Positions 1-6,400 of a DNA stretch of 9,238 bases are shown piece by piece. Within the stretch, counting starts at the first letter, position 1; every line of letters begins with the position of its first letter. The DNA is taken from NCBI GenBank assembly GCA_964631265.1, contig CAZVWW010000094.1:1-9238 (forward strand). The letters are read 5' to 3'. Both the position numbers and the translations under genes were made by a program. The DNA is from CAZVWW01 sp964631265 (GTDB taxonomy: Bacteria > Thermotogota > Thermotogae > MWEM01). Below the pieces are notes generated by a model, which did no database searches, was not told the origin of the DNA, and saw only the letters and a list, made by a program, of their open reading frames with translations.

Positions 1-15
1 AAAAGTGAGGGGAAA

Positions 16-447
16 ATGAAGGATTATATCGAGCAGATTGAAACAATCACCAGGGATTTGAATGATGATCAAAAGAAGTTCCTGCAACTGGGTTCTTTAA
101 AGAGGCTGATAAACAAACTCGATGATCAGAAATTGCAACCCTTAACGGAGGATTTGGATGAGCTGATTGAGTTGCTGAGTCCGGTCAGCCGGGATTATAC
201 CCGCCGGAACAGGAAGCCCTATATCAAAAAGCTGCAGATTATCAAAAAGAAGGTAAAGGAAAAATACGGCTATATTCAAAAAGGCACGCTGTTCAGCCTC
301 TATTTTGCCCTTTGTTTCTCTATGGGAACGGCTATGGGCGTTGTCTTTGACAATATCGCCATGGGAACCAGTCTCGGTCTGCTTGCGGCTGCCGTTTTCA
401 GTCTCATCGCTGAAAAAGATGCAGAGAAGAAAGGGTTACTCTATTAA
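16..447 (+). CDS. Small membrane protein with a C-terminal glycine-rich helical hairpin
   Basis: This is a 143-residue protein of unknown function. Residues 1-85 are charged and helix-prone, with a Lys/Arg-rich stretch at about 62-83 that suits a cytoplasmic domain. Two hydrophobic segments follow, at about 91-111 and 113-132, separated by a short FDN turn. They carry GxxxG-type spacing (Gly104/Gly108 and Gly117/Gly121), as in glycine-zipper membrane proteins. A short charged tail ends in LLY. The start is supported by a GAGGGG Shine-Dalgarno three to four bases upstream of the ATG. Its stop overlaps the stop of the convergent DUF3795 gene by four bases. The gene begins 15 bases into the window, so its upstream context is unseen. 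I recognise no named family. A helix-helix packing or small-channel-like role would be speculation. Confidence 0.75.
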   Translation: MKDYIEQIETITRDLNDDQKKFLQLGSLKRLINKLDDQKLQPLTEDLDELIELLSPVSRDYTRRNRKPYIKKLQIIKKKVKEKYGYIQKGTLFSLYFALCFSMGTAMGVVFDNIAMGTSLGLLAAAVFSLIAEKDAEKKGLLY

Positions 448-737
448 TCGTTTCCTCTGAGCAACGTCACCCTCTCGTTGACAATTCTTTTATGCTCTTC
501 CTCTGTCCATTTGGGATGTTTGTTTTTCCAAAACTTGTCGCATGGTATCTCAGCGCATTCTCCGCAATGGTTGAGGTCCTTATTGATAACCGCACACTCA
601 TAAAAATCACAGACTTCGAGATTGACTTCATGCAACCAGCACGGCTTGCCCTTGATGGCATGACATCCCTCACAGTCTTCTCCGAATATCCTGCAATCGC
701 TGCAGATGCAACCGCAAACCCCAATCGTTTGGTTCAT
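444..737 (-). CDS. DUF3795 family cysteine-rich protein
   Basis: This 97-residue protein has twelve cysteines, at about residues 8, 10, 12, 15, 22, 25, 33, 43, 48, 58, 61 and 66. The N-terminal CGCICSDC, the CxGC at 22-25 and the CGECAEIPCDKF segment at 58-69 match the pattern of DUF3795, a family of small bacterial and archaeal proteins thought to bind metal or an Fe-S cluster. Its biochemical role is not known. The length suits a complete family member. The start at 737 is well supported by AAGGAGGAG a few bases upstream. Its stop overlaps that of the upstream plus-strand gene, so the two are convergent and share no operon. It is divergent from the GH8 gene across a 221-base intergenic region. 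Family assignment is from the cysteine pattern; cluster binding is inference. Confidence 0.85.
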   Translation of the reverse strand: MNQTIGVCGCICSDCRIFGEDCEGCHAIKGKPCWLHEVNLEVCDFYECAVINKDLNHCGECAEIPCDKFWKNKHPKWTEEEHKRIVNERVTLLRGND

Positions 738-779
738 GACACTCCTCCTTCCTAAGAAGCCGGAATTTTAAGCAAATAG

Positions 780-838
780 AAAAAAAGTCGCTCTAATTAA
801 TTTCAGCATGAAATAAATCAAGCTGAAGGGCTTTTTTT
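780..838. terminator. Terminator-like hairpin between divergent genes
   Basis: A discontinuous hairpin can be drawn here. The inner arms are TTCAGC (802-807) and GCTGAA (822-827). The outer arms are seven A plus G (780-787) and C plus seven T (831-838). The T run follows the inner stem on the plus strand, and an equivalent T run exists on the minus strand, so it could act in either direction. The internal loops are large (14 bases each), which makes it a weak terminator candidate. It lies between two divergent genes, where it could insulate or attenuate, but chance is possible in this AT-rich stretch. Confidence 0.25.
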
Positions 839-855
839 GCAGTTTGATAGAAACT

Positions 856-877
856 TGTTTCATTATATCATGAAACA
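856..877. promoter_or_regulatory. Candidate operator: perfect 8-bp inverted repeat upstream of the GH8 gene
   Basis: The arms TGTTTCAT (856-863) and ATGAAACA (870-877) are perfectly complementary with a 6-base spacer. The motif ATCATGAAA also recurs directly at 867-875 and 879-887. The site lies about 30 bases upstream of the candidate -35 element of the GH8 gene, where a dimeric regulator could bind. Many glycoside hydrolase genes are controlled by such regulators, but no regulator gene is present here to pair it with. Confidence 0.4.
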
Positions 878-904
878 GATCATGAAAAAAAACGAATTAA
901 CCGG

Positions 905-932
905 TTTGACTTTCAGTACCATTCTATATAAC
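905..932 (+). promoter_or_regulatory. Candidate sigma-70-type promoter of the GH8 gene
   Basis: A TTTGAC/TTGACT -35-like hexamer at 905-911 is followed, after 15-16 bases, by TATAAC at 927-932 as the -10. Transcription would begin near 939, just before the AGGAGG ribosome site at 942-947. That leaves a very short leader. Spacing is slightly under the 17-base optimum. The call rests on hexamer match and position only. Confidence 0.4.
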
Positions 933-958
933 TCAATTATCAGGAGGAGGTTTCAAAA

Positions 959-2311
959 ATGAGGCACATAGGAAAAAAAGTGGTAATCTTGATGAGCGTG
1001 TTATTGACAGGGTTATTCCTGACAGGCTTGTTTGCTGGTGAACCGCAACATCCTTTCCCCCGGCACACGGACTACAGAGAAGGGGCTATTTTGCCCTCAA
1101 ACAGGACACGTGAGCAGCTTGACCAAGCAGTATTCGAGTATTATCAAAAATGGAAAGCAACCTATTTGCACCAGGTCCCAAACGTTGAACCCGCACAGAA
1201 GTTCGTTCATTGGAATGTCAGTCAAAGCCCCTGGGTCGATCCGCCAAACGCAGTAACGGTTTCAGAGGCACATGGTTACGGTATGCTGGCTCTGGCAATC
1301 ATGGCCGGCGCGGATGATGAAGCACAGAAGGATTTTGATGCCATGTACAGGTTTTACAAAGCGCATCCCAGTGTTTTCAATGAAGGGCTCATGGCATGGC
1401 AGCAGCTTGAAGTGCAGGATGAAGATGGAAACGTCCGCATTGTTGATGTTGAAGATAACGACAGTGCAACAGACGGGGACATGGATATTGCCTACGCGCT
1501 TATAATGGCCGATAATCAATGGGGCAGCGACGGGGCTGTCAATTATCGCGAAGAGGGCATCAAATGTATCCGGGCCATCTTTGAGGAAGCCGTCAACAAA
1601 GAAGATTGGATTCTGCTGATGGGAGATTGGGTAGCGAATAAGAAAGAAGAGGTCCCTCAATATTATACCGCTACCAGACCATCCGATTTCCTGTTGGGCC
1701 ACCTCAGATTATTTGCAGCGGTTGATAAGCAAAACAGTGAAGGCTGGCAAAAGGTTTATGATAAAATCATTGACATCATCGATTATAACCTTGAAGAATG
1801 GTCTCATAAAACCGGACTGTTACCCGATTTTCTGGTAAAAAACGATGCGGGGCACTTTGTCCCTGCGGAGGGTACATTACTGGAAACAGAGAATGACGGG
1901 GATTACAATTGGAACGCTTGTCGTGTACCCTGGAGAATAGGGACGGAATATCTGTCGGGCGATCAACCGGTCTTAAAAAGTCAGCTCTCCAGGATCAACG
2001 ACTGGATAGTTGAAACAACCGGAGGGGTTCCGCTTAACATCAATCCGGGATACTACATACGTAACGGGGAGAAAGAAGGCGCACCGATTATCAGAGACTG
2101 GGAAGGAACGGATATGGGATTTATCGCCCCCTTTGCTGTGAGCGCCTGTATGGATGACAAGTATCAGGAGTGGTTGAATGCCCTTTGGGAAGCAATCACA
2201 GCTGAGTCATGGTCAAAAGGATTGCCGTTTGAGGAAATCACCTATTATCCCAACACCATCAGACTCTTAAGCATGATCGTCGTTTCAGGCAACTGGTGGA
2301 TTCCCCGGTAA
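959..2311 (+). CDS. Secreted glycoside hydrolase family 8 enzyme (glucanase/chitosanase type)
   Basis: This 450-residue protein is predicted to hydrolyse beta-1,4-linked polysaccharide outside the cytoplasm. Residues 1-26 form a Sec signal peptide (MRHIGKK, then a hydrophobic core). GH8 hallmarks are present: VSEAHGYGML at 101-110, where Glu103 fits the catalytic acid; the conserved DNDSATDGDMDIA block at 167-177; the NACRVPWRIGTEY segment at 318-331; and the YYPNTIRLLSMIVVSGNWW ending at 429-447. The length suits a full single-domain (alpha/alpha)6 enzyme with no extra binding module. At the position where GH8a enzymes such as CelA carry the catalytic Asp (in a DA-R-P context) this protein has Asn319. 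That points to the GH8b or GH8c type, which includes chitosanases and lichenases. In GH8b the base is a Glu on an inserted loop; Glu304, Glu309 or Glu311 could serve. The start is well supported by AGGAGG eight to eleven bases upstream. Substrate cannot be told from sequence alone. Confidence 0.93.
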   Translation: MRHIGKKVVILMSVLLTGLFLTGLFAGEPQHPFPRHTDYREGAILPSNRTREQLDQAVFEYYQKWKATYLHQVPNVEPAQKFVHWNVSQSPWVDPPNAVTVSEAHGYGMLALAIMAGADDEAQKDFDAMYRFYKAHPSVFNEGLMAWQQLEVQDEDGNVRIVDVEDNDSATDGDMDIAYALIMADNQWGSDGAVNYREEGIKCIRAIFEEAVNKEDWILLMGDWVANKKEEVPQYYTATRPSDFLLGHLRLFAAVDKQNSEGWQKVYDKIIDIIDYNLEEWSHKTGLLPDFLVKNDAGHFVPAEGTLLETENDGDYNWNACRVPWRIGTEYLSGDQPVLKSQLSRINDWIVETTGGVPLNINPGYYIRNGEKEGAPIIRDWEGTDMGFIAPFAVSACMDDKYQEWLNALWEAITAESWSKGLPFEEITYYPNTIRLLSMIVVSGNWWIPR

Positions 2312-2487
2312 ACCATTTCCTCCGGGAAAAAGCAACTTGAACCGCTGAAAGAAGAGGCGCGGAAGTATCGTGCCTNNNNNNNNNNNNNNNNNNNNNNNNN
2401 NNNNNNNNNNNNNNNNNNNNNNNNNNNNNNNNNNNNNNNNNNNNNNNNNNNNNNNNNNNNNNNNNNNNNNNNNNNGTGCCTGCATCT
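2312..2487. other. Short GH8 downstream tail and 100-N assembly gap
   Basis: Bases 2376-2475 are exactly 100 Ns, the usual placeholder for a gap of unknown length, so any terminator or small gene after the GH8 gene may be missing. The 64 bases before the gap stay open in the GH8 frame after its stop and read as a charged, helix-like peptide (KKQLEPLKEEARKYRA). This could be coincidence or part of a lost gene. The hexamer GTGCCT occurs at both contig ends (2370-2375 and 2476-2481). Confidence 0.9.
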
Positions 2488-3111
2488 CTATTTGAACCTT
2501 TCGATGACATCCTCTCTTAGTTTCAAGGTCTTCACGAGTCTTATACCGGCCTTTTTAGCCTTCGCAAGTTCTTTTTCATCTTTTGCAATCTCTCCTTTGC
2601 GAAAGGCATTAAGACTCTTAACAGTATCTGTGATTCGGTATCCAAGAGCTTCCAGCGGTTTTGACAGGGCCTGTGCTGTAAAGCCCATATCCTCTTGTGT
2701 GGCCTGTTCACAAACGGCAAGAGCAACGGCATATTTTATCTTTCCGGTCTCATTGAAAGGAATCCAGACCGACCGGTCCTCCGGATCGAAGATCTCATAA
2801 CAATAGAGGCGGTCAAGAAACGCCTTCATGAGGGCGGTGATATTGTAAAAATAGGTGGGCGAGCCGATAACAAGTCCGTCAGCTTCGAGAATCTTGGGAT
2901 ATATCGCCTGCATACCGTCATCAACGACACATTGAAAGTCTTTTTGGCAACCTTCGCAGCCGTTACAGTCGGCAAAGTCATAATCGTCGAGAAAGATCTG
3001 CTCAGTATGCGCCCCTTGTGTTTCAGCCGCTTTCAGCAAGGTCTCAACGAGTATTGACGTGTTGCCCCGTCTTCTTTTACTTCCCACAACTCCCAGTATT
3101 TTAATAGGCAT
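2488..3111 (-). CDS. Iron-sulfur flavoprotein, NADPH-dependent FMN reductase family
   Basis: This 207-residue protein has a flavodoxin-like fold predicted to bind FMN. The N-terminal strand and phosphate-binding loop (ILGVVGSKRRRGNTS, residues 5-19) and the SPTYFYN flavin loop at 84-90 are typical of the FMN-reductase superfamily. Cys49, Cys52, Cys55 and Cys61 form a compact CX2CX2CX5C motif, the pattern that holds a [4Fe-4S] cluster in iron-sulfur flavoproteins of anaerobes. These pass electrons to acceptors such as oxygen, peroxide or quinones; the partner here is unknown. The protein looks complete, ending in VIERFK. The ATG is the only start in frame (a TGA lies four codons upstream) and is needed for the first beta strand. 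However, GAGG directly abuts it, so ribosome spacing is abnormal. The neighbours do not indicate a pathway. Its downstream side runs into the assembly gap, so operon membership is unknown. Confidence 0.88.
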   Translation of the reverse strand: MPIKILGVVGSKRRRGNTSILVETLLKAAETQGAHTEQIFLDDYDFADCNGCEGCQKDFQCVVDDGMQAIYPKILEADGLVIGSPTYFYNITALMKAFLDRLYCYEIFDPEDRSVWIPFNETGKIKYAVALAVCEQATQEDMGFTAQALSKPLEALGYRITDTVKSLNAFRKGEIAKDEKELAKAKKAGIRLVKTLKLREDVIERFK

Positions 3112-3211
3112 CCTCTTTTCTCATGATAAACTGTCTGGTTGATAAAAACCCTTCAGAAACTGTTAGGATTTATTACAACAGCCTTATACACGTAGGGTAT
3201 TTCCGGCGTTT

Positions 3212-3261
3212 AGACCCTGGATCCAAGGGGTCAGTCCCCTTGGTAAATATGTCCGGGGTCT
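3212..3261. repeat. Nested palindromic repeat, copy 1
   Basis: The core is a perfect hairpin: CCAAGGGG (3223-3230), loop TCAGT, CCCCTTGG (3236-3243). The 33 bases 3218-3250 are identical to 9131-9163, and similarity extends to 3214 with one mismatch. Here an outer stem also forms: 3212-3221 (AGACCCTGGA) pairs with 3252-3261 (TCCGGGGTCT) with one G-U pair, enclosing the inner hairpin and a one-sided bulge. It resembles REP-like palindromes that some IS200/IS605-type (Y1) transposases mobilise, but no such transposase is in the window. The rest of 3112-3489 holds no intact gene. Confidence 0.85.
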
Positions 3262-3266
3262 TTAGA

Positions 3267-3416
3267 TTATATCACAGTAACGATTTGAAATCGGCAATCG
3301 CCGGATTCATAACCCATCATCCGGTCGGCCGTTTCGTTGAAAAAGGTCTTGCCCGTATCCAGTGCCCGTTCCATCTGTTTTTTGATTTTCTCGCGTTCGA
3401 TTTGTTTCGATTTCAA
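3267..3416 (-). pseudogene. Possible gene remnant, 49 codons
   Basis: The minus strand carries a 49-codon open frame that could start at TTG 3416 or ATG 3374 (residue 15). It reads as a plausible protein tail: a Lys/Glu-rich helix (KSKQIEREKIKKQME), then KTFFNETADRMMGYE, ending in QIVTVI. An in-frame TAG lies three codons above the TTG, and no ribosome site precedes either start. A truncated gene end therefore fits better than a working gene. It sits between the 3' end of the giant lipoprotein gene and the palindromic repeat, five bases from the latter. I recognise no family; a real small protein is not excluded. Confidence 0.3.
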
Positions 3417-3489
3417 GTCATGCTATAAGCCTCATTAGCTGATATAAAAGGCTCACCCCGTTGTTTCTCAGGAAAAAACGTTCAACCCC

Positions 3490-6400
3490 TCATTCCTCTG
3501 AATCCAAAGGGGGCTTTTCGTGGAAGGAGGTCTCCCGGTCATTTGACTCCGTACTGGAACAGGTGGTCCGTTGAGGGTAAATACATATTTTCACACCTTT
3601 ATCATCCCTCAATGTATAATAGTCAGTCCAATCCCCTGGTATAGGCGAAGGTGGATCTATTATGTTGTACATGGGGAAGTGAAGATTATTCATAAAGAGA
3701 CTTACCGAGCATTTTTCGTCCAATCCTTTATTAGCCGCCAGTGGCCCGATATCCTCGATATAATTATGAGAAAGATTGATAGAGAAATAATCGGAGTTAA
3801 GATTAAGTTCCTGTAAGGCGGTAATCTCCTTTATGTTGTTATTTTCTAAGAGCAACCCTTTAAGTTCCGTTAATCCGGAAAGAGGGGCTATATTGCTGAT
3901 ATTGTTCTCACTGAGCTTAAGATATCTGAGATTATGAAGATTTGAGACTGGTCTCAAGTCGCTGATATTGTTTTCATTGAGCGAAAGCCATCTGAGATTA
4001 TGAAGATTTGAGACTGGTTTTAAGTCGCTGAGGCTGTTATTATTTAAGGTAAGACGAGTTAAACTTTTTAGTTTTCTGAGAAAGGTTAGATCCTTTATTG
4101 CGTGTTTAGAGAGATCCAGAATACGAAGCTTGGGTAGATGCTGGATGGGAGCCAAGTCGGACGATGTTAATTTCGCAGAATATTCAAGATGGTTGTCATG
4201 AGGCGATAACTCTAATATTCTGAGATTTTCCATCTCCTCTAAACCGGATAGATTGCTTGTCTTCCCCTTCAGATTCATTCTGTAATAAGAAAACCACATG
4301 ATGTCCTTTAGCGTTCTTGAATAGATAATCCGGTTTCCCTGAGCATCCTTTGTTAATCCTATATGATATCGACGGTAAAGAGCACGTTTCCACTCTGGGG
4401 GAAATGCGACCGGATGTCCCAGGTCCATTTCGGGAAGGATCGTGATGTTGTCGATATAGGCAGTGAAAGGTGCTTTATTAGGGTAGACGGAGGAGCAATA
4501 AAGCGACCATCGCAGCACATGTGTGCCTTCCGGCAGCATCCGGACGACCTCTTCCCAATCGGTTTGCCACCTTGCATCGGCAAAACCATATGGGTGTTCC
4601 GGGTGTTTTTCAAACGCCCCGTTTTCATTGATAGTGCCGATGTCTAGGTCAAAGTGGTTTGTGTAATCATGGGTCTCCGTTCCAGCATATTCCAATTTCC
4701 TGAAAAAACTCAATACCGCCGGCTCGTTAAGTGTGATGGTAGCCATCATAAAGGAAATAGCATTAGAATAGTCTGAATCAGAATGGTCGTAAGAGAGCTT
4801 TGCACAATAATTTCCCTCAAAAGATTCATCATCGGTCACTTGAATGCTTTCCCCGCCGATCCTCCAGGCATTATTGGAAAAATCCCCGGTCTCAAAGTCC
4901 TCGGAAAAGAGAACGGTGGCCGTTGAGTAATCGAAGCGCCATCTTGCCGGCTCGGAGAGATACCCCTCGTCGTCCACGGCCCTGACCGAAAAGGTGTGGG
5001 TCCCATAATCGTAACCTTGCCATTTCAGTTCCCTATCTTCTGTTCTTTTCCAGCTTGAGTTGTCTTTTCTGTATTCATAGTGTTCAACGGTACCGCCCGG
5101 GTTGGTATCTTCCCCGCGCCACGTAAAGGTGTTGGATGGGTCGTTGATGATCCCCTGTTTACCCGATATCTTCTCGACCACCGGTTTCCCGACGTCGTAT
5201 TCGAACTGCCAGCGAACGATATTTGATTCAAGTTCGTCGTCATCCACAGCCTTGACCTCGAAAACATGAGTTCCTGTACTATAATTACTCCAGGTGTATT
5301 CATTGAGTTCCGGCGGTGTGTTCGCCTCCCATTCCCCAAAATCTTTTCGGATCAGGTACTTGACGATCTCCCTCTTGCAGGTTGTATCGCTGCCCTCCCA
5401 GGTGAAGGTGTTGGTGGCATCGTAGATCAGCCCTTCCTTCCCGTCAACTTTTTTGATCTCCGGCGGGTTCAGCGTGATCGATGCGACATTTGAAAAGGCC
5501 GAATCTATCCGGATTTCCTTCTTAAAACCGAAGGGGTTCACGGAGAAATTAGCAACATCATAGCCCTGGACCTTGTAATAATACGTTTCCTCATCCGGTA
5601 CGATGGCGTCGTTGTGTCGGATATTATCTGATGTATTACTTGGCAGCTTTGTGATCACCGAATAGTTCCCGGGGCTGAACGATCGGCTGATGTCGTAATA
5701 GTCCTCATACGCCGAGTTATCCCGGAAGTTCAACTGTATGTCCGGGTACTCCTCCCCGGTTTTTTCCAGAGAGAGCATCAGATCATCGGGCCTGGCCGGA
5801 TGGGCGATATCGAACGCCAGTATGGGAAAACTGAGCAGCGAGAGTGGCTCGGTGCTGATCGCCAGGTCTGTCAAGCCGATGTCTTTCAGCCAGTCGGCGC
5901 CGGAGAGTCCGAAGGTTGTCTCCACACCGAAATCGAGGCCGGCATTGAACTGGACATCGAGATCGTCCCAGTTCATTCCGTGTATGTGCGTCTCGGTGTC
6001 GATGTAGCTCCTGAGATAGGGGTAGAGTTCGAACGTCGGTCCGGCAAGCCAGCAGATGTCCGCCTGTAGCTCGAGGATGAGCTTAGGTTTAAATTCCGCG
6101 CTCCCCTTAATCGAGGGATCAAAATCAAAGGAGACGCTCTTGTCCAGTTTGGTTTCTATCCAATCAAACCCGGTGGTCTCTCCGATCTCAAACCCTGTTT
6201 TCATAGATTGGCTAAACGCCGCTTCGGACTCTATTCCGATCCAGCCGTCGGCGCTGTATTCCGCCTCGAGGATGGGCTTTATGGTGATCTCAACCGGGAT
6301 GTAGTAGACCCAGATCGTCTTACTAAAGGATCCGATGTAGTTACTGAGGTCCTTCTCAAACTGGCCTCCGATCTCGCCCTCAAGACCGAGCTTTCCGGCG

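Noticed and set aside
1262..1702. 146-codon open frame on the minus strand inside the GH8 gene
   Set aside because: It is antisense to conserved GH8 catalytic motifs, has no ribosome site and no recognisable domain, so it is a shadow frame.
2259..2510. Minus-strand frames spanning the N run
   Set aside because: They are open only because the 100 Ns contain no stops.
3123..3428. 101-codon plus-strand frame between the flavoprotein and the lipoprotein
   Set aside because: It runs straight through the palindromic repeat, lacks a ribosome site and has no protein-like pattern.
3421..3489. Intrinsic terminator for the lipoprotein gene
   Set aside because: Only a 5-bp AGCCT/AGGCT pairing with a long loop and no following U tract on the minus strand was found.
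3895..4031. CRISPR-like spaced repeats
   Set aside because: The repeats are contiguous, in frame, 66 bp long and encode LRR units; there are no spacers.
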